From the NCBI RefSeq assembly GCF_038051985.1, contig NZ_CP150291.1, positions 3,658,001 through 3,722,000 of the forward strand: a stretch of DNA of 64,000 nucleotides, written 5' to 3'. Positions within the stretch are counted from its first letter, which is position 1. Each line of letters begins with the position of its first letter. This document shows, piece after piece, positions 8,429 through 17,451 of the stretch. Below the pieces are notes generated by a model. The model had not been told where the DNA came from. It saw only the letters and a program-made list of their open reading frames with translations, and ran no database searches. This DNA is from Solibacillus sp. FSL H8-0523. GTDB taxonomy: Bacteria; Bacillota; Bacilli; Bacillales_A; Planococcaceae. The position numbers were made by a program, and so were the translations under genes.

Positions 8429-8575
8429 ATGATATTGTCAGTGACAAGAACTTGTATCCAACCTCATGATGGTGACATAAAAAACGACTCGGATATTGAC
8501 CGTTGGGAAAATGATGGCGGTAGAAGCGTTACGGAGAAGTCCAATTTCAATCGAATTTCTCCGCGCAGTACGTAG
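8429..8575 (+). CDS. Possible small protein with RWENDGG motif (48 aa)
   Basis: A 48-codon frame with AAAAAGG 12 nt upstream; in-frame ATGs at 8417 and 8420 are alternatives. It contains DIDRWENDGGRSV. A similar nucleotide stretch (19 of 22 identical) encoding RWRNDGGI occurs at about 13969-13990, downstream of splB. The frame ends 6 nt before the converging flavoprotein stop. There is no signal peptide or membrane segment. It may be a real small gene or a remnant of one; I do not recognise a family. Confidence 0.3.
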   Translation: MILSVTRTCIQPHDGDIKNDSDIDRWENDGGRSVTEKSNFNRISPRST

Positions 8576-8581
8576 GTTTGC

Positions 8582-9487
8582 TTAAAAACGTTCCATCGTT
8601 AAATCCGTATTGACGGAAACCGCGGCTTTATTCCCCTTTGCAGCAGAAATCAATAATGAGGTTGGTTTGGATTTTTCTGTTTCTCCAGCAATATAGATAT
8701 TCTTTTGTGTAGTCCTACCAACACCATCTGTTATGACCTTTCCGTTTTCATGTAATTCACAGCCAAGCTTTTCCGCAAATTGATTGGGGCGGTAATAGGA
8801 CGGTGCAACAAACCCGCCTGACCGTATAATCGTTTCGCCAGTTACAAATTCAATTTTTTGAAGGTACCCGTCCTTACCTATTAGATTTTTTATTGCTTCA
8901 CTTCTAACTTTTATCTTACGTTTTTGTAGTGTAGCCGCGCCTTCTTCTGATAACGGAACGCCATTCGTTAGCACAACTAAGTCGCGCGACCAGTTGTAAA
9001 TTAATTGAGCGAGATGTAATGCATGCTCTTCTTTTTCTGCAATGACGACTAATGGCTTATCCCTTTGCTCCCAGCCATCACAATATGGACAACTAAATAA
9101 ACTTTTCCCGTAAAACTCCCTTATGCTTGGTAAAGAAAATTCTTCTTGAATGCCGTAAGCCAATATAATCTTTTCCGCAACATATTCCTGATTGTTAGAC
9201 GCTTTGACAATAAAACGATCATTACTTTGATTCTTGATTATTTCAATCACTGTTGCTTGAACATAAGTAATCGACGGGTAATTCGCCAACTCTTTTAACC
9301 CGAGTTCTTTTAGCTCTTGCGGCTTTATTCCATCTCGCGTAATAAATCCATGTGCTTCTTGTGTTACACGGTTGCGATTCGTTTTATCATCAAATAATGC
9401 AATTGTTCTCCTAGCTCTGCCTAGCGTTAAACTCGCGCTCAATCCAGCTGGACCTCCACCGATTACGATACAATCAAGGACATTCAT
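8582..9487 (-). CDS. Thioredoxin-reductase-like NAD(P)/FAD oxidoreductase
   Basis: 301 residues; the start at 9487 follows GGGAGGG, whereas the longer in-frame extension has no ribosome binding site. The FAD-binding VIGGGPAGLSA is at the N-terminus, the redox pair SCPYCDG in the middle, and GGFVAPSYYRPNQFAEKLG and IYIAGE near the end. The CPYC disulphide and the length match the class-II thioredoxin reductase superfamily, in particular the short branch related to AhpF-like and holomycin/gliotoxin dithiol oxidases. The partner is unknown and no thioredoxin gene is adjacent. It sits between the two degV copies. Confidence 0.85.
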   Translation of the reverse strand: MNVLDCIVIGGGPAGLSASLTLGRARRTIALFDDKTNRNRVTQEAHGFITRDGIKPQELKELGLKELANYPSITYVQATVIEIIKNQSNDRFIVKASNNQEYVAEKIILAYGIQEEFSLPSIREFYGKSLFSCPYCDGWEQRDKPLVVIAEKEEHALHLAQLIYNWSRDLVVLTNGVPLSEEGAATLQKRKIKVRSEAIKNLIGKDGYLQKIEFVTGETIIRSGGFVAPSYYRPNQFAEKLGCELHENGKVITDGVGRTTQKNIYIAGETEKSKPTSLLISAAKGNKAAVSVNTDLTMERF

Positions 9488-9514
9488 ATTGTCCCTCCCT
9501 ATTATGGTCATAAA

Positions 9515-9553
9515 AAAAAGACCAAATTATCTTATGGATAAAATGGTCTTTTT
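9515..9553 (-). terminator. Terminator of the second degV gene
   Basis: Perfect 10-bp stem (AAAAAGACCA / TGGTCTTTTT) with a 19-nt loop, followed on the minus strand by a long T-run. It lies between the degV stop and the start of the flavoprotein gene, so the two are probably separate transcripts. Confidence 0.8.
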
Positions 9554-9589
9554 CATAAAGAATTATTCTGTTTTACCTCAATTAAGCAA

Positions 9590-10441
9590 TCAATTTTCTA
9601 TGCCCGCAATGCCAAAGCCTCCAGGTCCCGCGTGTGTTGAAATCATGGCGCCCGCTTGCATCCATGTGACTTTTTCAAAGCCCGCTTCCTTTGCAACTTC
9701 CTCCATGCGTTCCTTAATGCTTTCAGCAAGGCCAATCGAATAGATTAAATACAGCTGTTGCCGATTAATATTATACTGGCTTAAATAATCGCGCATTAGT
9801 TTTTCCGCAACGACGCTCATGTTGCCGCGATATTTCGTAGTAGAAACAAGCTTGCCTTCTTTTAATTCGATACAAGGCTTAATTTTTAATAACGCCCCAC
9901 CAATATAAGCGATATTACTTACGCGTCCACCCGCTTTTAAAAAATCTAAACTGCCTGGTAGGAATGCGAGCCTTGTTTTCGGAACAATAGCTTCTATTTT
10001 TTCAATGAATTGAACAGGTTCAATAGCTGGCTCCTGCTCTAAGAGATTGGCCGCATACAGGACAACTGCTGCTAATCCACCGGTTACATTCAATGTATCA
10101 ATTAAATACAGGTTCTCAAAATCCTCCGATGCAATGAGCGCACTTTGAAACGATGCGGATGCTTTTGACGTATACCCAATGTGAACAATGATACTGTCCG
10201 GAAAATCCACTCGAATTTGCTTGAACAATGCCTGATATTCATGTTCATTCGTTGCTGCTGTCGATGGTATTTTCTTCGTACGACGATGATAATCAAATAC
10301 TTCCTCTACAGAGAGCTCACCGTCTAAATAGTCTTTCCCCTCCATAATAACGTGCATTGGTACAACTTGAATTTGATGTTTTTCAACAAGCTCTTTCGGT
10401 AAATCCGCGCCACTTTCTGTCGATAAAATAATTCTTGTCAT
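9590..10441 (-). CDS. DegV family fatty-acid-binding protein, copy 2
   Basis: 283 residues from the ATG at 10441, which follows GGGGGAG; an upstream in-frame start adds eight residues without a binding site. The motifs are the same as in copy 1: ILSTESGADLP, GYTSKASASFQSA, DTLNVTGGLA, KAGGRVSN, and an identical C-terminus GFGIAGIEN. The two copies have the same length with no gaps by eye and are most alike in the ligand-binding core. Divergence is concentrated on surface helices such as 40-75 and 130-160, consistent with different fatty-acid preference or simple drift. Confidence 0.9.
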   Translation of the reverse strand: MTRIILSTESGADLPKELVEKHQIQVVPMHVIMEGKDYLDGELSVEEVFDYHRRTKKIPSTAATNEHEYQALFKQIRVDFPDSIIVHIGYTSKASASFQSALIASEDFENLYLIDTLNVTGGLAAVVLYAANLLEQEPAIEPVQFIEKIEAIVPKTRLAFLPGSLDFLKAGGRVSNIAYIGGALLKIKPCIELKEGKLVSTTKYRGNMSVVAEKLMRDYLSQYNINRQQLYLIYSIGLAESIKERMEEVAKEAGFEKVTWMQAGAMISTHAGPGGFGIAGIEN

Positions 10442-10581
10442 TGTACACTCCCCCAATTGCCGCAACTACTCCCGCGTATTTAATTTAAATATACACTATA
10501 AGAGGCGGTACTGAGTTAAGAAATCAGAAAAATCTTTCGGAATGTAGTTTCATTTTTTAAAATTTGGTACAAAAACAAAAA

Positions 10582-10607
10582 GCACAATTCTTGGCTCGTA
10601 ATTGTGC
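10582..10607 (-). terminator. Terminator of the SDR gene
   Basis: A 7-bp stem GCACAAT / ATTGTGC with a 12-nt loop; the minus-strand continuation is TTTTTGTTTTTG. It starts 7 nt after the SDR stop codon. Confidence 0.7.
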
Positions 10608-10613
10608 CTCTTT

Positions 10614-11357
10614 TTATAAGTCAGAAATCATTCCGCCATCCACTACAAATTGACTTCCAGTTGAATAACTCGAATTATCCGATGCTAGGTAGACAACTAA
10701 ATTTGATATTTCTTCTACATCTGCTCTTCTTCTTAGAGGAATATCTTGTTCAAGTTGCTTCAGATATGCTTCAACATCTGGTTGGTCAGCCATAGGTGTT
10801 TTCACAATTCCAGGATGTACAGAATTTACACGAATATTATATTGCCCAAGCTCGGCGGCAGCACCTTTAGTCATACCCGTTACAGCATGTTTAGAGGCAC
10901 TATAAGCAATAGCGGTTGGAGCACTTACTAAACCATCTACAGATGAAATATTCACAATAGAGCCTACACCTGCTTTTTTCATAGAAGGAAGCACTTTTTG
11001 CATTCCTAAAAACACGCCAAGCTCATCTACTTTAAACGTTAATTCGAAGTCTTTTACAGTTAGTTCTTCCAATGTTTTAAAGATACCGATTCCTGCGTTG
11101 TTGACTAACACGTTGATAGGGCCAAATGTTTCTTCAGTTTTTGCTACAACTTCTAGCCAGTTTTCTTCACTAGCAACATCTAATTTAAGAGCGATTGTGT
11201 TTGTTCCTATTTCTTTAGCTAGTTTTTGTGCACCTTCAAAGTTAAGATCTGTAATCGCTACTTTTGCGCCTTCTTCCACAAATTTACGAACATGCATCGC
11301 ACCCATTCCTTGTGCTGCCCCAGTAATGATTGCTACTTTACCATCCAATATACCCAT
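10614..11357 (-). CDS. Short-chain dehydrogenase/reductase
   Basis: 247 residues of a classical SDR. TGAAQGMGAMH is the cofactor loop, NNAG is at about 86-89, the catalytic Ser is in NISSVDG, and YSASK supplies the Tyr and Lys. The C-terminal VDGGM is typical. Asp after the second strand (TDLNFEG) favours NAD over NADP. It resembles the 3-alpha/20-beta-hydroxysteroid dehydrogenase-like branch, whose natural substrates in soil bacteria are rarely known. It follows the P450 gene on the same strand after 119 bp, so the two could be co-transcribed. Confidence 0.88.
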   Translation of the reverse strand: MGILDGKVAIITGAAQGMGAMHVRKFVEEGAKVAITDLNFEGAQKLAKEIGTNTIALKLDVASEENWLEVVAKTEETFGPINVLVNNAGIGIFKTLEELTVKDFELTFKVDELGVFLGMQKVLPSMKKAGVGSIVNISSVDGLVSAPTAIAYSASKHAVTGMTKGAAAELGQYNIRVNSVHPGIVKTPMADQPDVEAYLKQLEQDIPLRRRADVEEISNLVVYLASDNSSYSTGSQFVVDGGMISDL

Positions 11358-11476
11358 AGCTTTTCCTCCAATGTTAAATAAAATTTGCTTAATCTTTCAC
11401 GACTATTATTTGTCACTGGAATCTTTTCATCCATCCGATTTTGAAGTCACTTTATCGGCGCAAAAACAAAGAGAAA

Positions 11477-12736
11477 CTACATCGTTCTCTTTACATTTTC
11501 AATAACAATTTTGCTACGAGGGATGCTTGGAATATTCACCATACTATAACTTACATCTTGCTCAGGGATGTCATATGTGATTTCATTCAAAAGGAAATCC
11601 AGACTCACTTTCATAATTTCAATCGTTACCCATTCCCCTGCACAGCGATGCCCTCCAAAATAATCCCCTCCCCCTTGAGGTATAAACCCAAACGGACTTT
11701 CTTGCCAATTGACGAAGCGAGCAGGGTTGAACACATCCGGATTACCCCAAATTTTCGAATCATGATTGGTACCATAAAGGTCTAACAGCGTTAAGGTACC
11801 TTTTTCGAATTGATAGCCATTCCAAGTAAAGTCTTTCTTCACCAAGGCTGTGACAAATGGGAAAAACGGATAAAAACGACGAACTTCCTGAATAAACATT
11901 TCCGCGTATTTTTCATCGCCAGCTTGGAGCTTCTTTCTTTCCTCCGGATAATGATGCAATGCTAACGTAATAAAATTGATGAAAACTGCAATTGCCACAA
12001 TCGGTCGTATAATATTGATGACTTCCACTGCAGCAACTTCTGTCTCAAGTAGATTCCCATCTAGTTCACGATGCCCGGAAAATCGATATAAGGCTGTATT
12101 TTCAGGAGGCGTGATTGTTTCTTGTCGAACGTGCTCAATGAGTTCTTGCATCCATTTTTCAGCATGATTCCGCGCATTTCTACCCATCCAATGCGTTGGT
12201 CCGATAGCTCCTGCTGACTCGAACATTGCACTAAAGTAATTTGTTAAATTCTTTGTCTCACTTGCTTGAACAGGTACTCCCGCCCACTCACAAGCTGTCC
12301 GGAATAAAATCTCCTTAGCTTCCTCATATAGAATAACCTGATCTGCCTTTTCCCATTTTGTCGTTGCTAACGCCCACTGTTTTTTTGTGATATCCGTTAG
12401 CCTGGTCAGTTCCTCATGCGACATAATGGACATAAACATTTCCTTACGATGTTGATGTTCTTGCCCATCTAATGCCTGTACACCATTCTTACCAAACAAT
12501 GTTTGAACGACACGATTTGGTGCGGCATCTTTCCTTTTGAAGTTCTCCACATCATAAAAAAGTTCTGCCGCCTCTTTCCCTCCCATACAAATTGCTTTCT
12601 TTCCAAGCAACCGGGTTTCGAAAATATCGGAATTAAAACTGCGACGTTTATTCAAAATATAAAGATAGCCTTCTCTAATCAAACTTACACTATGGTCTAT
12701 TCCTTCTTCTTTCGGCATTTTACCTGCATTTGACAT
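11477..12736 (-). CDS. Cytochrome P450 fatty-acid peroxygenase, CYP152 family
   Basis: 419 residues, close in length and sequence to B. subtilis CYP152A1 (YbdT). The heme cysteine is in GGHRCAGEW (C365). The substrate-carboxylate-binding arginine and its proline lie in INIIRPIVA (R244-P245), which replaces the usual acid-alcohol pair of monooxygenases. FDxxRF-like and [11 protein letters not shown] motifs are present. CYP152 enzymes hydroxylate or decarboxylate free fatty acids using hydrogen peroxide and need no redox partner. GGAG precedes the ATG. It is divergent from splB, and the SDR downstream could oxidise a hydroxy product, which is inference. Confidence 0.95.
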   Translation of the reverse strand: MSNAGKMPKEEGIDHSVSLIREGYLYILNKRRSFNSDIFETRLLGKKAICMGGKEAAELFYDVENFKRKDAAPNRVVQTLFGKNGVQALDGQEHQHRKEMFMSIMSHEELTRLTDITKKQWALATTKWEKADQVILYEEAKEILFRTACEWAGVPVQASETKNLTNYFSAMFESAGAIGPTHWMGRNARNHAEKWMQELIEHVRQETITPPENTALYRFSGHRELDGNLLETEVAAVEVINIIRPIVAIAVFINFITLALHHYPEERKKLQAGDEKYAEMFIQEVRRFYPFFPFVTALVKKDFTWNGYQFEKGTLTLLDLYGTNHDSKIWGNPDVFNPARFVNWQESPFGFIPQGGGDYFGGHRCAGEWVTIEIMKVSLDFLLNEITYDIPEQDVSYSMVNIPSIPRSKIVIENVKRTM

Positions 12737-12920
12737 AGAATCAACTCCGTTTTTTTGGACTGGTTCTATTATTTCTCATGCATTCCTTATTTATTCTTTT
12801 GATTTGGGGGAACGCTGGAATAGGTCCTTTTATTAAAGGCATAAAATTTTAACCGCACACATCATAAATTCCCCTTCTTTAAACAAGCTAATATTAAATA
12901 CGAAAAGAAGGTGATGCCAT

Positions 12921-13949
12921 ATGAATAAACCTTTTATGCCTCAACTCGTTTATTTTGAACCTAAAGCATTGGAGTATCCATTAGGTATAGAACTGAAGGA
13001 AAAATTTGAAGGATTGGGTATCGAAATTCGCTATACGACCTCACATAATCAGATTCGAGATTTACCTGGAGACAATGATTTACAAAAGTATCGCATTGCA
13101 AAGTCTACGCTCGTTGTGGGCATTCGCAAGACACTGAAGTTTGACACCTCCAAGCCATCCGCAGAATATGCCATTCCACTTGCAACAGGGTGTATGGGAC
13201 ATTGTCATTATTGTTATTTGCAAACAACGATGGGGAGTAAACCGTACCTTCGTACATATGTGAATGTCGATGAAATTTTTGAAGCGGCAGATCACTATAT
13301 CGAGGAACGGGCTCCCGAGATTACGCGATTTGAAGCGGCTTGTACATCTGATATCGTTGGCATCGACCACTTAACGCATTCATTAAAAAGAGCCATTGAA
13401 CATTTTGGCCAAACGGAGTTAGGTAGGTTACGATTTGTAACAAAATTTCATCACGTCGATCACTTACTCGATGCAAAGCATAACGGGCACACCAGATTTC
13501 GATTTAGTATCAATGCAGATTATGTCATTAAACACTTTGAACCCGGTACTTCCCCACTTGCGAAACGTATTGAAGCAGCAGGGAAAGTAGCAAGAGCAGG
13601 TTATCCGCTTGGGTTTATCGTGGCACCGATTTACCTTCATGAAGGATGGCAGGAAGGATACTATCATATGTTTGAACGTCTTGATGCAGAGCTACCGCGA
13701 GACGCACGAAACGATATTACGTTTGAATTCATTCAGCACCGATTTACAAAGGCAGCAAAAAATGTCATTGAGAAAAACTATCCAAAGACCAAATTAGAAT
13801 TAGATGAATCTACAAGGCGTATTAAGTGGGGAAAGTATGGAATCGGGAAATATATTTATCAAAAAAATGAAGAGGATGCAATAAAGGAACAGTTACACAG
13901 CTATATGGAAACATTCTTTCCGCATGCGAAACTTGAATACTTCACATAA
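12921..13949 (+). CDS. splB: Spore photoproduct lyase
   Basis: 342 residues. The radical-SAM cysteines are CMGHCHYC (C91, C95, C98; the CxxxCxxC spacing), and C141 in AACTSDIVG is the hydrogen donor specific to spore photoproduct lyases. The enzyme reverses 5-thyminyl-5,6-dihydrothymine in spore DNA at germination. The start follows AGAAGGTG. It is divergent from the P450 gene. No splA-like regulator is seen upstream; a small zinc-ribbon gene follows after 85 bp on the same strand. Confidence 0.97.
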   Translation: MNKPFMPQLVYFEPKALEYPLGIELKEKFEGLGIEIRYTTSHNQIRDLPGDNDLQKYRIAKSTLVVGIRKTLKFDTSKPSAEYAIPLATGCMGHCHYCYLQTTMGSKPYLRTYVNVDEIFEAADHYIEERAPEITRFEAACTSDIVGIDHLTHSLKRAIEHFGQTELGRLRFVTKFHHVDHLLDAKHNGHTRFRFSINADYVIKHFEPGTSPLAKRIEAAGKVARAGYPLGFIVAPIYLHEGWQEGYYHMFERLDAELPRDARNDITFEFIQHRFTKAAKNVIEKNYPKTKLELDESTRRIKWGKYGIGKYIYQKNEEDAIKEQLHSYMETFFPHAKLEYFT

Positions 13950-14034
13950 CAATGACTGACTTCTGTCGTTGGAGAAATGATGGTGGTATCAATTTCCTTA
14001 AACAAAATAGAATTAAACAAATAGGAGAATGCTT

Positions 14035-14280
14035 ATGGCTATTTGTCCGTTATGTAATGCACTACAAAAACTGAATAAAAATTGTCCAAAGTGCCATATT
14101 CAATTGAATGATAATGGGAAGGTCTCTGATTTCCTTGATGCGTATGGTCATTATAACGATGAAGAAACGAATAAAATGGGAGACGGCTACCCAAATACAG
14201 CGAAAGATCAAATTTGTCCTCATTTAATGGTTTGTGATGAATGTGGCTATGATCAAGTTGTGTTTATACAGGAACAGTAG
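14035..14280 (+). CDS. Small zinc-ribbon-like protein
   Basis: 81 residues from the ATG at 14035, placed 7 nt after AGGAG; the ATG at 14029 lies too close to the binding site. Three CxxC pairs are visible: CPLC near the start, CPKC at about 18-21 and CDEC near residue 70, with ICPHL between, enough for one or two zinc sites. The middle is acidic (DFLDAYGHYNDEETNK). Proteins of this type are common in Bacillus but uncharacterised. The position after splB suggests co-expression, but no promoter or terminator proves it. Confidence 0.7.
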   Translation: MAICPLCNALQKLNKNCPKCHIQLNDNGKVSDFLDAYGHYNDEETNKMGDGYPNTAKDQICPHLMVCDECGYDQVVFIQEQ

Positions 14281-14342
14281 TCATTGACATGTAGCATTGA
14301 TGATTTTTGACTGAGAGCTTTATTATTAAATTAGTCTCAAAT

Positions 14343-14387
14343 AACAGACAGAAAAGATTGCCTCTTTGCAACTCTTTTCTGTCTGTT
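14343..14387. terminator. Strong hairpin terminator next to an rlmD-tail repeat
   Basis: Perfect 15-bp stem (AACAGACAGAAAAGA / TCTTTTCTGTCTGTT) enclosing a smaller TTGC/GCAA hairpin. It terminates the zinc-ribbon transcript on the plus strand and lies immediately beside the repeat at 14396-14470. Confidence 0.85.
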
Positions 14388-14395
14388 ATATTTAT

Positions 14396-14470
14396 TAATT
14401 TAACTTAAGCATCCTCCAATAATCAAGAGAAAAAACGGGTAGTGCGGCAACACATAGGATGAATGAGGTT
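14396..14470 (-). repeat. Degenerate copy 1 of the rlmD 3' end
   Basis: The weakest member of the repeat set. The clearest part is TGCGGCAACACATAGG (plus strand), which matches TGCGGTAACACATAAGG of copy 2 and TGTGGCAACACATTGG of copy 5. The distal end keeps only traces of the AACTCCAACC block (here AGCATCCTCCAAT). Orientation and adjacency to a terminator are as in the other copies. Confidence 0.45.
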
Positions 14471-14545
14471 ATATTAAGCAGATGAAATGGAAAAGGTAAT
14501 AGTATCGTTTTTTTAAGTAAAGAGGCCGAGGAAAGTGGTGGAAGG

Positions 14546-15271
14546 ATGCTTGAATTTCTGAAAGATCTATTCATTGTCTTAGTAAGAATATTAACTATTT
14601 TACCCTTGCTACTATTTATCACCCTATTTATGGGGAAACGTGCAATTGGAGAAATACCTGTATTTTACTTTTTAATCGTTATCATACTTGGGGCAGTTGT
14701 TGGTGCTGATATTGCTGACCCTAACATTGAACATTTCCCGACTATTATGGCTATAATTTTCATCGGAGTTTTCCAAAGAGTTATTGCAAACTGGAAAATA
14801 GCTAATAGAAAAGTAGGGAAATTATTAACACTCGAACCAACTGTTGTTATTCAGGATGGGAAATTTATTGATAAAAATCTAAAAAAAATTCGTTATTCGA
14901 TTGATAATATTCTTCAAATGCTTAGAGAAAAGAATGTATTTGATATTAGTGAAGTAGAAACTGCAATTATTGAAGGGAACGGTGCTTTAAGCGTACTAAA
15001 GAAACCACAAAAAAATTCAGTAACGCGAGAAGATCTGAACATTGTAAACACAACATCTTTAATTTCCTTTCCTGTTATTATAGAAGGAACGATTTACTCA
15101 GACGTGCTAAGGAATGTTAATTTAAATGAAGCATGGTTAATACAGCAATTAGCTGATCAAGGCGTTCATGATATAAACAGTGTTTTTTTTGCCTCTATAA
15201 ATCGTAATCTGGAACTACATGTTTCTTTAAAAAATGAAAATAATATAAACATTCCGCCTATAAAACACTGA
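14546..15271 (+). CDS. DUF421 family membrane protein (YetF/YdfR-like)
   Basis: 241 residues with three N-terminal membrane segments (about 8-30, 38-57, 65-82). A cytoplasmic YetF-type domain follows, with EPTVVIQDGKF, LREKNVFDISEVETAIIE and GALSVLKKP, the usual order in the family. In spore formers DUF421/'2Duf' proteins occur in the spore inner membrane, where some affect germination and heat resistance; others are vegetative. The weak binding site GGTGGAAGG precedes the ATG. A lipoprotein gene follows after 40 bp, possibly in the same transcript. Confidence 0.85.
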   Translation: MLEFLKDLFIVLVRILTILPLLLFITLFMGKRAIGEIPVFYFLIVIILGAVVGADIADPNIEHFPTIMAIIFIGVFQRVIANWKIANRKVGKLLTLEPTVVIQDGKFIDKNLKKIRYSIDNILQMLREKNVFDISEVETAIIEGNGALSVLKKPQKNSVTREDLNIVNTTSLISFPVIIEGTIYSDVLRNVNLNEAWLIQQLADQGVHDINSVFFASINRNLELHVSLKNENNINIPPIKH

Positions 15272-15311
15272 TCCAGATAAGATTTAATTACTTAATAAAA
15301 GGAGCTTCAAT

Positions 15312-15836
15312 ATGAAAAAGTACAAAGAAATACATTTTGGATTATTGGTTTTAATGGGAATTTTACTAGCTGGATGTAATACTCAGCAAGATGTGGCAAA
15401 CGAACCGAATGATATCAAACAAAGTGTATACAAGGATGATCATGTACCCGCAGAGGAATTACCGAATAATGATTTAGAGCAAAATTTAAAGGGAATTTAT
15501 TCAGAAAAACTGAGCAAGGCAAAACAACAAGCTGAAGCACTCCAAGCGGAAGATGATACAACAGTAGGATTGAGGGAAATGGAAAGTGATCGTTTGAACA
15601 TTTGGGATGAGTTATTAAACGAAATTTATGGTGATTTAAAAGAAATACTTTCGGAAGATGATATGGACGTGTTGCGTACCGAGCAACGTGATTGGATTAA
15701 CGAGAGAGACAGTCAAGCACTAGCAGCCTCGCTTGAATACGAGGGCGGTACAATGGAACCTTTAGTATATATCGCTGTACTCGCTAATGTAACAGAACAA
15801 CGCTGCTATGAACTAGTTGAAAATTATATCAAATAA
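15312..15836 (+). CDS. Lipoprotein with LprI-like (DUF1311) domain
   Basis: 174 residues. A lipoprotein signal ends in LLAGC (C22), an acidic linker follows, and residues ~90-172 have the LprI/DUF1311 pattern: WDELLNEIYGDLKEIL, LRTEQRDWINERD, a GGT turn and a final TEQRCYELVENY. In other bacteria the domain inhibits lysozyme or is of unknown role; here it would be anchored on the outer face of the membrane. AAAAGGAGC lies before the ATG. It follows the DUF421 gene closely. Confidence 0.8.
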   Translation: MKKYKEIHFGLLVLMGILLAGCNTQQDVANEPNDIKQSVYKDDHVPAEELPNNDLEQNLKGIYSEKLSKAKQQAEALQAEDDTTVGLREMESDRLNIWDELLNEIYGDLKEILSEDDMDVLRTEQRDWINERDSQALAASLEYEGGTMEPLVYIAVLANVTEQRCYELVENYIK

Positions 15837-15886
15837 TTTGAATTACATATCGCCAACCTTAATTTGCGACAGCGTTTTATTTTGTA

Positions 15887-16456
15887 TTAGTCTACTAAGT
15901 AAAACGCTGCAATTGCTTCATACTTTGGTGTGTTTTCTAGATTCGATTTATACAGGACAATTTCATTTACTTGAAAAGATAAGGCCTGTTCTCCAAAAGG
16001 GTTATGTGCCACTAAATCGTCTATTTTAAATTCTTCACTTCCGCCCCATTTCCGCGCCAATGTGATATGAGGATGATACGGACGTGTTTCTAAAGAGAAT
16101 CCTGCTTCAAGACATGTGTCATGGACAATCGCTTGAAGTTGAAATAACGGCTTCACTTCATTCACAGAAGCCCAAAAGATGCGCGGAGATTTTTGAGAAC
16201 CAAACACATTCAGTCCTTCAATCTCCATCCTAAAAGCTTGTTGTTTACTAACGGCGTCGCCCACTAATTGAATAATGGATGGCAATTGTTGTGGGTTTAC
16301 TGAACCAAGAAAAGCAAGGGTGATATGATAATCATGTAAATCCACCCAACGTTTAAATTGGAAGATTGGTTTAACGTGCGTCAGTTCATCGTGAATAGTT
16401 TGTTTAATATTATCGGGAATACGTACTGCCCAAAAATAATGGGGCGCTCTCTCCAT
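15887..16456 (-). CDS. thpR: RNA 2',3'-cyclic phosphodiesterase
   Basis: 189 residues of the 2H phosphoesterase family. The two catalytic H-x-T motifs are HITLAFLG (about 46-49) and HITLARK (about 129-132). The family hydrolyses 2',3'-cyclic phosphates and was first described as 2'-5' RNA ligase. AGAGGTGAAGG precedes the ATG. The gene is single, convergent with the LprI-like gene and divergent from hsp20. Confidence 0.92.
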   Translation of the reverse strand: MERAPHYFWAVRIPDNIKQTIHDELTHVKPIFQFKRWVDLHDYHITLAFLGSVNPQQLPSIIQLVGDAVSKQQAFRMEIEGLNVFGSQKSPRIFWASVNEVKPLFQLQAIVHDTCLEAGFSLETRPYHPHITLARKWGGSEEFKIDDLVAHNPFGEQALSFQVNEIVLYKSNLENTPKYEAIAAFYLVD

Positions 16457-16615
16457 ATGCCTTCACCTCTTTTATAGAATTGGTAAATATTCATTATTAG
16501 ATACGTAGTGATTTAAAAGAAATAATTGGTAGAACTCTAAATAACTGATATTCGCCGCCAATTTAAATAATCCCGTACATAACATATAAGCAAAAATAAA
16601 TAGGAGGCATATAGG

Positions 16616-17065
16616 ATGTCGTTACTACCTGATGATTCATTTAAACAATTATCGAATGTAAGAAAAGAATTTGACAGGATGTTTTCAGCTTTTCCTTTTG
16701 ATTTTAGTTTTTTTGACAATATGCTTGATAAATTTGGCGGCATGACAATCAATGTGCATGAAACAGCAACGGAAGTCATCGCTACTTGCGGTATTCCTGG
16801 TTTAGAAAAAGACGACGATATTCAGATCAATGTTAACCAAAATATGTTAAGCATTAGAGGTTCCATCAATACAACAACGGAAATAAAAGAAGGAAACATG
16901 TTTAGACAAGAACGCTATACGGGTGGTTTCCAACGTTCTATCTTCCTACCAAGTCCTGTTTCTAGCGACGGTGTGAAAGCCACTTATAGAAATGGTGTGC
17001 TTGAAGTAAGGATGCAAAAAACGGCAAAAAATAACGTACAAAATATTGATATAGATTTTTATTAA
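16616..17065 (+). CDS. Small heat-shock protein, Hsp20/alpha-crystallin family
   Basis: 149 residues. The alpha-crystallin domain spans about 43-140, starting at MTINVHETATEVIATCGIPG and ending with YRNGVLEVRM, with a short C-terminal extension ending DIDFY. In spore formers such proteins are either heat-induced or spore-coat associated. A clear IXI oligomerisation motif is replaced by IDID. No CIRCE or CtsR operator was found upstream, so control is not evident. AGGAGG lies before the ATG, and a strong terminator follows. Confidence 0.92.
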   Translation: MSLLPDDSFKQLSNVRKEFDRMFSAFPFDFSFFDNMLDKFGGMTINVHETATEVIATCGIPGLEKDDDIQINVNQNMLSIRGSINTTTEIKEGNMFRQERYTGGFQRSIFLPSPVSSDGVKATYRNGVLEVRMQKTAKNNVQNIDIDFY

Positions 17066-17103
17066 CATGCTATTAAATGCACATCAACAAACTTGCCGGG
17101 GTT

Positions 17104-17140
17104 GGCTAGGTTCTACCATAGCAGAACCTAGCCTTTTTAT
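17104..17140 (+). terminator. Terminator of hsp20
   Basis: Perfect 11-bp stem (GGCTAGGTTCT / AGAACCTAGCC) with an 8-nt loop, followed by TTTTTAT, 38 nt past the hsp20 stop. Confidence 0.92.
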
Positions 17141-17451
17141 TTATCTTCAAACAGTTTTTTCTCCAACTTGCTGAACATTAACCCCGCTTTTATTCATTTT
17201 CCCATTGCTGTCGCCATTCCTCGACCTTATTAAATGCACCGGGTATAAAAACAATTCAGATAATTAACTACAATTCAAAAACCACAAACAAAAAGCTGCA
17301 TCAAAACCCATTGCTTTCTAAATATTAAGCTTCAAAGGGATATGTAAGTTGCACAATTTTCACAAACATAGATGCCTCTGAGTATGCTAGTAAAAGAGCC
17401 TAATTTTTGTATTCATCCACTAAATGAGGAATAGAAAGGAATGATTGAAAA
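17141..17451. other. Gene-free stretch before the GTG-start gene
   Basis: About 310 bp with no open frame preceded by a ribosome binding site and no strong hairpin. It presumably carries the promoter of the plus-strand gene at 17452. Nothing else was recognised. Confidence 0.4.

Noticed and set aside
16457-16615. CIRCE or CtsR operator before hsp20
   Set aside because: Neither the TTAGCACTC inverted repeat nor the GGTCAAA heptad repeat is present.
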